From Bacillus suaedaesalsae (GTDB lineage Bacteria > Bacillota > Bacilli > Bacillales > SA4): a DNA stretch of 64,000 nt. The number at the start of each line of letters is the position of its first letter. The first letter of the stretch is position 1. The DNA is taken from the NCBI RefSeq assembly GCF_016890225.1, contig NZ_JAFELM010000022.1, forward strand, positions 1 through 64,000, read 5' to 3'. Of this stretch, positions 8,869-18,590 are shown in pieces. The notes beneath the pieces are model-generated. The model ran no database searches. It saw nothing but the letters and a program-made list of their open reading frames with translations, and had not been told where the DNA came from. A program made the position numbers and the translations under genes.

Positions 8869-10452
8869 ATGGACAAGACTACATTATTAGCACCATTACA
8901 GTACAACATCGTACAAGAGGTTGAGAAATTTGCAAGTGACAGTACAAGAGTCGCACTTAAATGGGAAAATGAACAAGGATGTACGAAAGAAATTACATAT
9001 CTTCAATTAATGAAACGGGTAAACCAAATTGGAAACGCTTTTTTAGCTAGTGGACTGAAAAAAGGAGACAAAGTTCTCGTTATTATGCCAAGATTAATCG
9101 AAGCCTACCAGGTATACTTGGCTGCATTAAAAACTGGACTCATTGTTATTCCAAGTTCTGAAATGCTAAGAAAAAAAGATATTGAATATAGACTTATTCA
9201 TGGTGAGGTAAAAGCAGTTGTATGCTATCACTCTTATACCAATTCATTTGAGGAAATTGATCTAAAGAACTTAACTTTGTTCTCTGTTGGAGACCAAGTG
9301 CATGGCTGGCAGTCACTTGAGACTAGCATCAATACTGTAAGTGATGAGCTGAAAATGGCAGATACACAAAATTCAGACATGGCCTTTTTATCTTATACTT
9401 CAGGTACAACAGGAAATCCAAAAGGAGTCGTTCATACACATGGATGGGGCTATGCCCACCTTCGAACATCTGCCTCAAGCTGGCTCGATATTAGTGAAGG
9501 TGACACGGTTTGGGCAACTGCAGGACCAGGATGGCAGAAATGGATTTGGAGTCCGTTTCTTGCTACGTTAGGAACAGGAGCAACTGGTTTTGTCTATTAC
9601 GGAAAGTTTGAGCCAGAAAAGTATTTATCTTTATTGCAAAAACATGAAGTGAACGTATTGTGCTGCACGCCAACAGAATACAGACTAATGGCGAAAGTAG
9701 AAACCATCGGTGCGTATGAGCTTCCTCATTTACATAGTGCCGTATCTGCTGGAGAACCGTTAAATCGAGAAGTGATTGATACGTTCAATAAGCACTTCAA
9801 TATTGCAGTAAGAGATGGATACGGTCAAACAGAAAATACACTACTTGTAGGTGTGTTAAAAGGAATGGAAATTAAACCTGGTTCAATGGGTAAGCCGACA
9901 CCAGGGAACCGAGTAGATATTATTGATGAAGATGGAAACCCTGTGAAGCCTGGTGAAACAGGTGATATTGCTGTTCATATTGAAACTCCAGCATTATTTA
10001 AAGAGTATTACAAAGACCCAGAAAGAACGGCGAAACAATTTAGAGGCGAATACTATGTAACAGGTGATAAAGCTCGTTTAGATGAAGATGGCTACTTCTG
10101 GTTTGAAGGTAGAGGAGACGATATCATCATTAGCTCTGGCTATACAATAGGACCTTTCGAAGTAGAAGACGCACTAGTAAAACATCCATTCGTTAAGGAA
10201 TGTGCAGTTGTCGCAAGTCCTGATGAGATTAGAGGAAGCATAGTAAAAGCGTACGTTGTGTTAAAAGACAATGTGGATACGAACGATAAGACATTAATTC
10301 CAACATTACAAAATCATGTAAAAGAATTAACAGCACCATATAAATACCCAAGAAAGATTGAGTTTGTAACTGATTTACCAAAGACCACGTCTGGTAAAAT
10401 TAGAAGAATTGAATTACGTCAATTAGAACAAACACATCGCGCGAATGCTTAG
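8869..10452 (+). CDS. AMP-forming acyl-CoA synthetase (YtcI-like)
   Basis: The 527-residue enzyme activates a carboxylic acid with ATP and joins it to CoA. The adenylate-forming signature YTSGTTGNPKG is at 176-186, DGYGQTE lies near the middle, the hinge region GRGDDIIISSGY follows, and the catalytic lysine is in the C-terminal PKTTSGKIRR motif. Overall it resembles acetyl/medium-chain acyl-CoA synthetases; the substrate cannot be read from sequence. B. subtilis ytcI also follows the sspA-thiI pair. It has its own promoter candidate, an AAGGAGG ribosome site and a terminator. Confidence 0.88.
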   Translation: MDKTTLLAPLQYNIVQEVEKFASDSTRVALKWENEQGCTKEITYLQLMKRVNQIGNAFLASGLKKGDKVLVIMPRLIEAYQVYLAALKTGLIVIPSSEMLRKKDIEYRLIHGEVKAVVCYHSYTNSFEEIDLKNLTLFSVGDQVHGWQSLETSINTVSDELKMADTQNSDMAFLSYTSGTTGNPKGVVHTHGWGYAHLRTSASSWLDISEGDTVWATAGPGWQKWIWSPFLATLGTGATGFVYYGKFEPEKYLSLLQKHEVNVLCCTPTEYRLMAKVETIGAYELPHLHSAVSAGEPLNREVIDTFNKHFNIAVRDGYGQTENTLLVGVLKGMEIKPGSMGKPTPGNRVDIIDEDGNPVKPGETGDIAVHIETPALFKEYYKDPERTAKQFRGEYYVTGDKARLDEDGYFWFEGRGDDIIISSGYTIGPFEVEDALVKHPFVKECAVVASPDEIRGSIVKAYVVLKDNVDTNDKTLIPTLQNHVKELTAPYKYPRKIEFVTDLPKTTSGKIRRIELRQLEQTHRANA

Positions 10453-10456
10453 GAAG

Positions 10457-10485
10457 TGGTAGCCTTAGGGCTACTATTTCTTTTG
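10457..10485 (+). terminator. Terminator of the acyl-CoA synthetase gene
   Basis: A gtagcc/ggctac stem is followed by TTTCTTTT directly after the stop codon. Confidence 0.7.
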
Positions 10486-10607
10486 AGAAATAACAGAAGT
10501 AAGAATTAGAGGTTTGGTGAAAGGATTCATACAACGTGAACAAGATAGATTATAAAATTGTAGATGATAAATCGTATTCAGGTGAATGAAAAAGGAAGGA
10601 ATTGAAA

Positions 10608-11114
10608 ATGAAGATCATTGATATAAAGGGTATTGATAAACAAAAGGTTACCGATTTTTTTACTTCACATTGGGGTAGTCCTCAAATGGTGGTTTCTAGC
10701 GGGATATATCATTGTGACGAACTAGATGGTTATGCAGTAACGGATGAGAAAAGTAAAATCATTGGATTAATTACCTTTATTGAAGATGGTAGTGAATGTG
10801 AAATTATTTCACTTGATAGTAGGATTGAAAATAACGGTATAGGGAGCTCACTAATTCAAACGGTAGAAGAATATTGTAAAACTAGGCAAATTAATCGTAT
10901 TAAACTAGTGACGACAAATGATAATTTACATGCATTAAGCTTTTATCAAAAAAGAGGTTACGAGCTAGAAGCATTGTTTCCGAAGGCGGTTGAGAAGGCA
11001 AGAAAACTAAAGTCTACGATTCCACTTAAAGCTGACAATGGAATTCCTATTCGTGATGAGTTACAACTCGTTAAAAGATTATGTGATTACTCTTTTAACA
11101 ATTGTGTAAGTTAA
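10608..11114 (+). CDS. GNAT-family N-acetyltransferase
   Basis: This 168-residue protein has the GNAT fold: the acetyl-CoA pyrophosphate-binding loop lies in the SRIENNGIGSSLIQ segment (about 74-87), followed by a TNDNLHALSFYQKRGYELE block typical of the C-terminal half. Substrate is unknown. The ATG at 10608 is preferred over an in-frame TTG six bases upstream because AAAGGAAGG is spaced correctly. It has no clear operon partner. Confidence 0.85.
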   Translation: MKIIDIKGIDKQKVTDFFTSHWGSPQMVVSSGIYHCDELDGYAVTDEKSKIIGLITFIEDGSECEIISLDSRIENNGIGSSLIQTVEEYCKTRQINRIKLVTTNDNLHALSFYQKRGYELEALFPKAVEKARKLKSTIPLKADNGIPIRDELQLVKRLCDYSFNNCVS

Positions 11115-11175
11115 TGTATAATATTATTTGTGTTTATAACTAGAATGTTTTTAAAACGAAAGTGAGTGTTCAATA

Positions 11176-11895
11176 ATGGGCCGTAAATGGAACAATATAA
11201 AAGAGAAGAAAGCAGCAAAAGATAAAAATACGAGTCGTATTTATGCGAAATTCGGACGTGTAATATATGTTGCAGCAAAACAGGGTGAGCCCGATCCGGA
11301 ACTCAACCAAAATTTGAAATTTGTTCTAGAACGTGCGAAAACTTACAATGTACCAAGAAATATTATCGATCGCGCAATTGAAAAAGCAAAAGGCAGCACC
11401 GAAGAAAACTTTGATGAGCTTCGTTACGAAGGTTTTGGTCCAAATGGATCAATGGTCATTGTTGATGCATTAACGAACAACGTAAATCGTACAGCTGCTG
11501 AAGTTCGTGCAGCCTTCAATAAAAACGGAGGCAACATGGGTGTGAGTGGCTCCGTTGCTTATATGTTTGATGCAACTGCCGTAATTGGTGTTCAAGGCAA
11601 GACTGCTGATGAGGCACTTGAACTACTTATGGAAGCTGATGTTGATGTGAGAGATATATTAGAAGAAGATGATTCTGTCATTGTTTACGCAGAGCCGGAT
11701 CAATTTCATGCAGTACAAGAAGCGTTCAAAACTGCAGGGGTTACAGAATTCACTGTTGCAGAATTAACGATGTTAGCGCAAAATGATGTAACTTTACCTG
11801 AAGATGCTCAAGCTAAATTCGAAAAATTATTAGATACATTAGAAGATCTAGAAGACGTCCAACAAGTGTACCATAACGTGGACCTAGGTGAATAA
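11176..11895 (+). CDS. YebC/PmpR-family protein (YeeN type)
   Basis: The 239-residue protein belongs to the YebC/TACO1 family, whose members bind DNA as regulators or help ribosomes pass difficult proline motifs. Family blocks include [12 protein letters not shown] near the start, [16 protein letters not shown] near 72-87, [19 protein letters not shown] and GSVAYMFD. The pattern ([12 protein letters not shown] start) is that of the B. subtilis YeeN subgroup rather than YrbC. It is monocistronic, with a strong terminator downstream. Confidence 0.9.
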   Translation: MGRKWNNIKEKKAAKDKNTSRIYAKFGRVIYVAAKQGEPDPELNQNLKFVLERAKTYNVPRNIIDRAIEKAKGSTEENFDELRYEGFGPNGSMVIVDALTNNVNRTAAEVRAAFNKNGGNMGVSGSVAYMFDATAVIGVQGKTADEALELLMEADVDVRDILEEDDSVIVYAEPDQFHAVQEAFKTAGVTEFTVAELTMLAQNDVTLPEDAQAKFEKLLDTLEDLEDVQQVYHNVDLGE

Positions 11896-11910
11896 TTACT
11901 ATCTTACGAG

Positions 11911-11950
11911 AAGCAGACCTTGAAAAACAGAAAGGTCTGCTTATTTTATT
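11911..11950 (+). terminator. Terminator of the YebC-family gene
   Basis: A perfect 11-bp stem (11911-11921 with 11932-11942) is followed by a T-rich tail. Confidence 0.9.
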
Positions 11951-12080
11951 ATTGTTTAGGAAATTATAAATTCTAATTAAGTGCTATGCTCCTAACTGAA
12001 TGGAGAAAGCACTTTTTCACATAAAAAGGAATTATGTTTCGTTTATCGAATTAATAGTAAGAGAGAAGGGAGTGTTATTT

Positions 12081-13178
12081 GTGAGTAAAAAAACATTAAT
12101 TGAGGCATTTAAAAATACATCCTATCAACTAGTTGGACATGGAAATCGAAATGTACAAGTATTAAAAGAGGTTTTTGAAAAAATAGATGGTTACGTAGAA
12201 AGTGATATATATGGTACAGGGAAAGTAATTGAGAATTTCCAAGCGAAAATAGCTTCCTTTTTAGGTAAAGAAGAGGCTGTGTTTTTTCCTAGTGGAACGA
12301 TGGCTCAGCAAATCGCCTTACGTATTTGGTGTGACGAGAGAGATGTTCAAGCAGTAGCGTACCATCCATTAAGTCATCTTGAAATACATGAGGAAGATGG
12401 GCTAAGAAAGCTACACGGAATTACACCCATCCTTCTGGCGGAGAAAGACCGTGTAATTGAGTTAGAAGATGTAAAAAAGTTAGAAGACGACATAGCTTGT
12501 TTACTATTAGAACTACCTCAACGTGAAATTGGAGGCCAACTACCAAGTTTTGAGACTCTAGAAGACATCTCGAAATATTGTAAAGATAACGGAATTAAAC
12601 TTCATTTAGATGGTGCTAGATTGTATGAAATTCTTCCATACTATGAAAAATCAGCAGAAGAAATTTGCGCATTATTTGATAGTGTATATATTTCTTTTTA
12701 CAAGGGGATTGGTGGAATTGCAGGTGCAATACTAGCAGGACCAAAAGATTTTATACAAGAATCGAAAGTGTGGAAACGACGCCATGGTGGAGACTTAATT
12801 AGTTTATATCCATACATCTTGAGCGCGGATTATAATTTTGATCTACGATTACATAAGATGAAGCAATATTATGAGAATGCAAAGGAATTAGCAGAGTTAT
12901 ATAATTCCGTTGAAATGATTACAACAAAGCCTCTTGTTCCAGTATCGAATATGTTTCATGTTCATATTGATCTTCCGAAGCGAGAGCTTGAGCCTCTTTT
13001 AGTGGAACTTTTCGAAAAAACGGGAATAGGTTTGACAAGCCATCTTAAAGATGTAACTGACGAAGCTTGTTATTATGAAGTAAGCATTGGAGACAATTAT
13101 CCATTAGTACCGAAAGACCAGCTACAAAAGGCTCTTAATGAACTACATGAAAAAATACAGACAACTAAAGGAGAGTAG
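12081..13178 (+). CDS. Low-specificity threonine aldolase / beta-eliminating lyase family
   Basis: This 365-residue fold-type I PLP enzyme resembles L-threonine aldolases, which split threonine to glycine and acetaldehyde. The PLP lysine is K208 in SFYKGIGG; the aspartate of LHLDGARLYE contacts the cofactor. SDIYGTGKVIENFQ and PSGTMAQQIALR are family blocks. The GTG at 12081 is chosen because GAAGGGAG lies 8 nt upstream; a longer form from ATG at 12000 lacks a ribosome site and adds residues outside the family's usual length. It is followed 2 nt later by an esterase gene. Confidence 0.82.
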   Translation: MSKKTLIEAFKNTSYQLVGHGNRNVQVLKEVFEKIDGYVESDIYGTGKVIENFQAKIASFLGKEEAVFFPSGTMAQQIALRIWCDERDVQAVAYHPLSHLEIHEEDGLRKLHGITPILLAEKDRVIELEDVKKLEDDIACLLLELPQREIGGQLPSFETLEDISKYCKDNGIKLHLDGARLYEILPYYEKSAEEICALFDSVYISFYKGIGGIAGAILAGPKDFIQESKVWKRRHGGDLISLYPYILSADYNFDLRLHKMKQYYENAKELAELYNSVEMITTKPLVPVSNMFHVHIDLPKRELEPLLVELFEKTGIGLTSHLKDVTDEACYYEVSIGDNYPLVPKDQLQKALNELHEKIQTTKGE

Positions 13179-13180
13179 TA

Positions 13181-13951
13181 ATGTTTGAACACTTTGAAGT
13201 GAATATTACTCCGTTTAATCGAGAAAGAATCGTTAGAGTGTATGTGCCAAATAGCTACAAAACCGACTCCGAAAAATGTTATCCAGTACTATATATGCAT
13301 GATGGACAGAACTTGTATAATGATGAAGATGCTGGGTATGGGATGTCTTGGGGCATCTCAGATTATTTAGAACAAAGCGGGCTTGAATTGATTGTTGTTG
13401 GAATTGATTGTAATACTGAAGGCTACAAACGCCTTGATGAATACTCACCATGGGTAAGTACGGCCATAAGAGAAAAGCTGCCTTCATTGGAAGGAGAAAT
13501 CGGCGGTGAAGGGAAGGCCTACATTGATTATATTGTTCACGAGCTTAAGCCGTTCATTGATGAGAAATATCGGACAAAGGTAAATGATACTTCAATAGCA
13601 GGTAGCTCAATGGGAGGGTTAATTTCAACTTATGCTGCTAGTACATACCCTCATATCTTCCGTAAAGTTGCATCACTTTCATCTGCATTTTGGTTTAATC
13701 AAGAAGAAATAGAAGACCTTATTACTCAATCAGATTTATGCAAAATCGAAAAATTTTATTTAGATGTGGGAACAAATGAAGCAACTGAAAAAGTAGATAG
13801 CCAACGTTATATTGAATCGAGCGAAAGAGTATATCTCCTCTTAAAAGAGAACGTGAAGGATTGTAAATTCGAAATTGTAGAAGACGCTGTTCATAACGAG
13901 TTAGCCTGGAGAGAACGAGTACCTGCTATTTTTACATATTTGTATAAATAA
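13181..13951 (+). CDS. Alpha/beta hydrolase, putative esterase (BesA/IroE-like)
   Basis: The 256-residue protein is an esterase-D type alpha/beta hydrolase. It shows YPVLYMHDGQNL (34-45), VGIDCN, and the nucleophile elbow GSSMGG with S143; a likely acid is D195 in YLDVGTNE and a likely base is the histidine in VHNELAWRERVP near the end. The family includes siderophore esterases, but no siderophore genes lie nearby, so the substrate is unknown. It is coupled to the upstream aldolase gene (2-nt gap). Confidence 0.82.
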   Translation: MFEHFEVNITPFNRERIVRVYVPNSYKTDSEKCYPVLYMHDGQNLYNDEDAGYGMSWGISDYLEQSGLELIVVGIDCNTEGYKRLDEYSPWVSTAIREKLPSLEGEIGGEGKAYIDYIVHELKPFIDEKYRTKVNDTSIAGSSMGGLISTYAASTYPHIFRKVASLSSAFWFNQEEIEDLITQSDLCKIEKFYLDVGTNEATEKVDSQRYIESSERVYLLLKENVKDCKFEIVEDAVHNELAWRERVPAIFTYLYK

Positions 13952-13957
13952 TAAAAA

Positions 13958-13989
13958 AAAGACACGTAAACTTGTTGATACGTGTCTTT
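13958..13989. terminator. Bidirectional terminator between convergent genes
   Basis: A perfect 11-bp stem (13958-13968 with 13979-13989) has A residues before and T residues within its 3' arm, and can serve the esterase gene and the opposing membrane-protein gene. Confidence 0.85.
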
Positions 13990-13997
13990 GCACAACA

Positions 13998-14999
13998 TTA
14001 GGCAAAACGATAGTAAATTAATACAAAAGTTGAGAGAACGAAGATAAAGTTTAAAAAAACAAAAATGATTTGATCCACTTTGGTTTTGTGTATTCTAATT
14101 GGAGGCTGATAAAACGAAACCCCTTCAATGATAAAGATAACAAGAATGATGTGAATAATAAAATGCCCGACTATTTCCGTATAGCCAAATAACATGGTGG
14201 TAGAGATGAAAATCAAAGTTAGCACAAAAGCTAGTAGACGGTTTAATATCCCAACAATCAATAAGTAGCCGACCACAAACTCGATAAATGCCGCTAACAC
14301 AACAAAAGTCTCAGGAGGGAATCCAAAAGTAGGAACTCCGTGGTTTTCAATGATGTTGATACTCATGGCTGGATACACCCATTTTTCAGCTGCTACCCAG
14401 CAAAGGGATAACCCTGTTCCTAAATATAAAAAGGGAAAGCCCCATTCTTCAAGATCAGTTCTTTCAAGTAATAGAACCGCAATAATTGCTAAGTAAAAAC
14501 CGTAATCTAGCATATGGAAGGTTCCACTTATCGATAGCTGATAAATAAACAAACATAATAGTGTGATGGCACCGGCTTTCGTAGCCAAATGATGTGGGAT
14601 AAACAATAAGATTGTAATTGCCCACATAATAAGTACCACGGCTTGATTAGGAATTGTAAACTCCGGAGCAAACAGACTACCTGAAAAAATTTGAATGACA
14701 AGTGCCAATGCTGTACCATATTTCAAAATATATCGTGAGGATTTACGATAATGATCTAACGTATGATCAATTTTCTTTAATGATTGGACCTTATCAAGAT
14801 ACGGAAGTAGCTGTGTTAAAATAGCTAATAACAACGCTATTAACAGTGATAGAGCAATAAAAAAAGGTGATAAAATATCTTCAATCAAAGCCTTTTCTGC
14901 TGCGACTTCTGTAAACCACTTTACATGGGCGCCGATGATAAGCGGTGAACTTATTAACAATAGGAAAAGCAATAGTAAAATCCTGTTTAACTTAATCAT
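13998..14999 (-). CDS. Multi-pass membrane protein, DoxX-like, function unknown
   Basis: The 333-residue product is very hydrophobic, with about eight or nine membrane segments starting at residue 7. The middle (LERTDLEEWGFPFLYLGTG, then AEKWVYPAMSINIIENHGVP) and the following helices recall DoxX/quinol-oxidase-subunit-like proteins, but I cannot assign a function. A strong ribosome site (taggagg) precedes the ATG. It stands alone, convergent with the esterase and divergent from the mgtC-like gene. Confidence 0.75.
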   Translation of the reverse strand: MIKLNRILLLLFLLLISSPLIIGAHVKWFTEVAAEKALIEDILSPFFIALSLLIALLLAILTQLLPYLDKVQSLKKIDHTLDHYRKSSRYILKYGTALALVIQIFSGSLFAPEFTIPNQAVVLIMWAITILLFIPHHLATKAGAITLLCLFIYQLSISGTFHMLDYGFYLAIIAVLLLERTDLEEWGFPFLYLGTGLSLCWVAAEKWVYPAMSINIIENHGVPTFGFPPETFVVLAAFIEFVVGYLLIVGILNRLLAFVLTLIFISTTMLFGYTEIVGHFIIHIILVIFIIEGVSFYQPPIRIHKTKVDQIIFVFLNFIFVLSTFVLIYYRFA

Positions 15000-15159
15000 A
15001 ATTCCTCCTAAAAGACGCGTTACTTTTATTTTTCTTCCGACTCACATAGATTATTCCTTTATTACAGGTATAGAAGGAATCAAAGGTAACATTCTAGAAT
15101 AGAAGCATTACTAATAATATTATCAACATAACATTTACATCCAAAAAGGAGTGGGAAAT

Positions 15160-15852
15160 TTGGAGATTGCAATAGATTACAGTTTGCTGCAAAAGCTGAT
15201 CTTGTCTCTAGTTCTTGGGGCAGCGGTTGGAATAGAGCGTGAATTAAAGAAAAAACCACTCGGATTAAAAACAACGATCATCATCTCGGTTAGCTCTTGC
15301 TTACTAACATTTGTATCGATAGAAGCAACAGAATTATATGCTGTTGCTTATGAGAAGCCGATGGACCCATTACGCCTTGCAGCTCAAATCATATCAGGAG
15401 TCGGTTTTTTAGGAGCAGGAGCCATATTACGTAGAAACAATGATGTAATTAGCGGATTGACGACAGCTGCGATGATTTGGGCGGCAGCTGGTGTTGGTAT
15501 CACAGTAGGGGCAGGTTTTTACAGCGAGGCAATTTTAGCTACAGTCTTATTACTTGTTGCTGTTGAAATGCTTAGTCCATTATTAAAGAGAATCGGACCA
15601 AAGGCATTACGCCAAAAAGAATTGAGATTGAAGATTGAAGTAAGCAAAGAACACTCCTTAAAAGAAACCTTTCTACAAATTAGAAGCTTAGACATTAAAA
15701 TAGAACGAATTCGTATTAAAGATCAAAAAGATAATAATTACAGGCAAGCAGATTTACAAATTGCAGTCCATCAAGAACGATACACTTCTGACGTATACGA
15801 AGATGTGAAAACAATAAAGGAAATTGATTCTGTAGAGGTAGAGTTATTATAG
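15160..15852 (+). CDS. MgtC/SapB-family membrane protein
   Basis: This 230-residue protein has about five N-terminal transmembrane helices with family signatures GAAVGIERELKKKPLGLKT, QIISGVGFLGAGAI and TTAAMIWAAAGVGI, then a soluble ACT-like C-terminal domain (from about 155). MgtC relatives help growth in low magnesium or modulate ATP synthase; the role here is unknown. TTG at 15160 is preferred to GTG at 15151, since the AAAAAGGAG site abuts the GTG but is 8 nt from the TTG. Confidence 0.88.
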   Translation: MEIAIDYSLLQKLILSLVLGAAVGIERELKKKPLGLKTTIIISVSSCLLTFVSIEATELYAVAYEKPMDPLRLAAQIISGVGFLGAGAILRRNNDVISGLTTAAMIWAAAGVGITVGAGFYSEAILATVLLLVAVEMLSPLLKRIGPKALRQKELRLKIEVSKEHSLKETFLQIRSLDIKIERIRIKDQKDNNYRQADLQIAVHQERYTSDVYEDVKTIKEIDSVEVELL

Positions 15853-16003
15853 CTAGAAACAGGAAAGGGCAATTATAATGATGTAAATGAATTACATTGT
15901 ATGGTAAACGTTATTTTTTTTTTAGCTAATGGATCTGCTAGGAAGAGTACATAGAGAGTGTACGGCAATGTATGGAGAAAAGAAGAAATGTAAAAGGCAA
16001 TAT

Positions 16004-16041
16004 TAAAAAATTCATGGGATAACACGCCCGTGAATTTTTTT
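16004..16041 (+). terminator. Terminator downstream of the mgtC-like gene
   Basis: An inverted repeat (aaaaattcatggg with cccgtgaattttt, one G-T pair) ends in a T-run, about 160 nt after the mgtC-like stop. Confidence 0.8.
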
Positions 16042-16078
16042 GCTTAATCGGACATTCTATTTCTAGGAGGGATGTTCT

Positions 16079-17299
16079 ATGAGAGACAAACTAGTTGTTT
16101 TACTGTTATTTAGTTTTCTAGTAGCTACACCGATAGTAAAAGCTGAAGTACCACTGAAAGCAGCATTTATCCGAAATCATCAGCTATGGCTAAAGGTTGG
16201 AAGTGAAGAAACCCAGTTGACAACTGGAAGTTATGTACATACACCTAAATGGTCTTATGATGGGAAATTTATCGCTTATATAGATGGAGATGAAAGAGGA
16301 GAAAAGTCCAATTTGTTTATATATGATACGATAGAAAAAGTAAATTATCAGCCATATAAGACAATTGAAACGTCTTTATTTAAGTGGTCACCTGTTAAAA
16401 ATCAACTAGCTTACATTTCCGGACGTGTTTTGAATGTAACGAAAATGAAAAGGGATCGTCCACATGGCTTTGAAAATGTCTCATTAGGAGCAAGTGATTT
16501 TGGATGGTTTCCAAATGGAAAGGAATTAATCGTATCTTCTACATCGTGTTTACAACCAACTGGGTGGGGACCGATTCCAATTTATCGTATTCCTGTAGAT
16601 GCAAATCTAAATCCAGAAAAAATGAAACACTTCTATACAGTACAGACGAATACCACTGATTTGTTTGCGATTGGTGCCAGTTATTTTAAATGGAGTCCTG
16701 ATGGAAAGTGGGTTAGCTTTTTAGGTATTCCAACAGCATCTTGGTCCAATGACAGCAATACACTTTTTGTATTATCCTCAAAAGGAGAGGATTTTCAAGT
16801 AATAGGGAAGATGCTTGGGTATGCAGACTGGATGAAATGGTCGCCTTTAGAAAACAAGCTAGCTTATATATCAGGAGAAGGTAGATTTTTCGTAGAAAAT
16901 AAGAAAACGACAGTTGCAGATATTCCGATTTCTAATCAACAACAGGAATACACGCCTAGAGGATTTGTAGATCTTGATTTAGAATGGTTTTCTCCCTCTA
17001 AAATAATTGTGGCGCGCGCTAAGGAAAATAAGGACTGGAATGAAGGGCCAGTTCCCACGATGTTTACAGAGCTATTTGTTGTAAATATAAAAACAAATGA
17101 ACAACAACAACTTACATTCCCGATGAAAACTGAAATTGATCAAGATCCTCTAGTTTTCGGAAGCACTATTACATGGTATAGAAGAGATGCCGAAGAATAT
17201 AAAGGCGATGTATGGGTAAAGGAAGGGTTAGAAGGTAAAGAGTACAAATGGATAGCGGATGTTGATTATCCACCAGCGTTATTTCACGTAAAGAAGTAG
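16079..17299 (+). CDS. Secreted TolB-like beta-propeller protein
   Basis: The 406-residue protein begins with a signal peptide (hydrophobic 5-20, likely cleaved after KA near 23). The mature part shows repeats of the WD40-like/TolB type: PKWSYDGKFIAYIDGD, FKWSPVKNQLAYISG, FGWFPNGKELIVSS, FKWSPDGKWVSFLG and MKWSPLENKLAYISG. This predicts a five- to six-bladed propeller outside the membrane, probably a binding or scaffold protein. No enzyme residues are evident. It is flanked by terminators and has a taggaggg ribosome site. Confidence 0.8.
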   Translation: MRDKLVVLLLFSFLVATPIVKAEVPLKAAFIRNHQLWLKVGSEETQLTTGSYVHTPKWSYDGKFIAYIDGDERGEKSNLFIYDTIEKVNYQPYKTIETSLFKWSPVKNQLAYISGRVLNVTKMKRDRPHGFENVSLGASDFGWFPNGKELIVSSTSCLQPTGWGPIPIYRIPVDANLNPEKMKHFYTVQTNTTDLFAIGASYFKWSPDGKWVSFLGIPTASWSNDSNTLFVLSSKGEDFQVIGKMLGYADWMKWSPLENKLAYISGEGRFFVENKKTTVADIPISNQQQEYTPRGFVDLDLEWFSPSKIIVARAKENKDWNEGPVPTMFTELFVVNIKTNEQQQLTFPMKTEIDQDPLVFGSTITWYRRDAEEYKGDVWVKEGLEGKEYKWIADVDYPPALFHVKK

Positions 17300-17336
17300 A
17301 AAAACAATCACTGAAATGAGAAGTGATTGTTTTTAT
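17300..17336 (+). terminator. Terminator of the TolB-like gene
   Basis: A 12-bp stem (17301-17312 with 17322-17333) is followed by more T residues. Confidence 0.88.
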
Positions 17337-17439
17337 AATAATAGTATATACTCTTTACATTTAACAAAGAAATTAGGTCTGTAACTTTAATTAGAGAAAT
17401 TTTTTTAGGAACATGATAAACTAATTGTGGGAGTTGGTA

Positions 17440-17622
17440 ATGATGGGTAAAAAGGAGATAGAAACCAAAATTATCGAGTTAAAAGACGAATATCTACAAC
17501 TTCAACATAATCTAGAAAAATTAGAGTACGTAAACGGGAACATAGCACCGTTAGAAAAACGTTTAGTTGAACTTGAAGATGAGTTAAGTACATTGAATCA
17601 ACAATTACGTAAGCTGAGCTAG
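17440..17622 (+). CDS. Small coiled-coil protein (SE1832-like)
   Basis: This 60-residue protein is almost entirely a heptad-rich coiled coil (KKEIETKIIELKDEY, then LEKLEYVNGN, LEKRLVELEDELSTLNQQL). It resembles a small conserved Firmicute family annotated as SE1832; that name is from memory and not verified. Two ATG codons at 17440 and 17443 follow a gggag site; the first is used here. No function is known. It may be translated from its own promoter about 100 nt after the preceding terminator. Confidence 0.65.
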   Translation: MMGKKEIETKIIELKDEYLQLQHNLEKLEYVNGNIAPLEKRLVELEDELSTLNQQLRKLS

Positions 17623-17712
17623 TTCCTACTTATTATAGGTTTGATCTTGTACATATAAGAGTATTTAGAAAGCTATAGGATGGACAAGCTATAGTATTGC
17701 AATAAAACATAT

Positions 17713-17748
17713 AAGGAGGTGAGACCGTTACAATTCGAGTAATTGTAA
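17713..17748 (+). promoter_or_regulatory. deoD leader: strong Shine-Dalgarno followed by a perfect hairpin
   Basis: AAGGAGG (17713-17719) lies 39 nt before the deoD ATG, too far for direct use. Between them is a perfect 8-bp inverted repeat, ttacaatt-cgagt-aattgtaa (17728-17748). The hairpin could bring the ribosome site closer or be an operator. A 4-codon frame (ATG at 17748) ends with TGA overlapping the deoD ATG. Confidence 0.5.
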
Positions 17749-17758
17749 TGGTTCATGC

Positions 17759-18463
17759 ATGAGTATTCATATTGGTGCAAAACAAGGTGAAATAGCAGAA
17801 AGTATTTTATTACCAGGAGACCCACTTCGCGCAAAATATATAGCAGAAACATTTTTAGAGGATGTGCATTGCTATAATGAAGTACGAGGGATGTTAGGTT
17901 TCACAGGAACATTCAATGGGAAGAGAGTGTCCGTACAAGGAACAGGGATGGGAATTCCATCAATCTCTATTTATGTGAATGAATTAATTCGTGAATATAA
18001 TGTAAAAAATCTTATTCGCATTGGAACTTGTGGTGCTATTCAACAAGATGTAAAAGTAAGAGATGTTATATTAGCTATGACTGCATCAACTGATTCAAAT
18101 GTAAATCGTCTAACATTCCCAGGTGTGGATTTTGCACCAACTGCCAATTTTGACTTATTGAAGAAGTCATATGATGCTGGAATAGAGAAAGGCTTATCTT
18201 TAAAAGTGGGGAATGTATTAACAGCTGATGTATTTTATCGTGATAGCATGGAGCTTGTTGAAAAATTAGCTTCTTACGGAGTTCTTGCTATTGAGATGGA
18301 AACAACTGCACTATATACCTTAGCTTCAAAGTATGGTGTGAATGCATTAGCAATCCTAACTGTAAGTGACCACATCTTTACAGGAGAAGAAACAACTGCT
18401 GAGGAGCGTCAAACAACATTTAATGATATGATTCAAATTGCCCTTCAATCAGCAACATCTTAA
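17759..18463 (+). CDS. deoD: Purine nucleoside phosphorylase DeoD
   Basis: DeoD phosphorolyses purine (deoxy)nucleosides to base and (deoxy)ribose-1-phosphate for salvage. At 234 residues it is the hexameric bacterial type: [13 protein letters not shown] near 19-31, [18 protein letters not shown] near 86-94, IEMETTALY near 179-187, and the general-acid aspartate in VSDHIFTGE near 203. The start is fixed by homology (MSIHIGAK). Its ribosome site is unusual: see the leader at 17713-17748. A 15-bp terminator follows. Confidence 0.97.
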   Translation: MSIHIGAKQGEIAESILLPGDPLRAKYIAETFLEDVHCYNEVRGMLGFTGTFNGKRVSVQGTGMGIPSISIYVNELIREYNVKNLIRIGTCGAIQQDVKVRDVILAMTASTDSNVNRLTFPGVDFAPTANFDLLKKSYDAGIEKGLSLKVGNVLTADVFYRDSMELVEKLASYGVLAIEMETTALYTLASKYGVNALAILTVSDHIFTGEETTAEERQTTFNDMIQIALQSATS

Positions 18464-18500
18464 TAAGTTAGATGTAATAAAGATCCTATGGAAACATAAA

Positions 18501-18549
18501 GAGGCTACCCAAAAGCCATGAATAATGACTTTTGGGTAGCCTCGTTTTA
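18501..18549 (+). terminator. Terminator of deoD
   Basis: A perfect 15-bp stem (18501-18515 with 18529-18543) is followed by GTTTTATTT. Confidence 0.95.
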
Positions 18550-18590
18550 TTTCTACTAGAATATAAATTGTTAATTCTAGAATGATGTCC

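Noticed and set aside
12000-12080. Longer N-terminus of the threonine aldolase-like protein
   Set aside because: No ribosome site before the ATG at 12000, while GTG at 12081 has one and gives normal family length.
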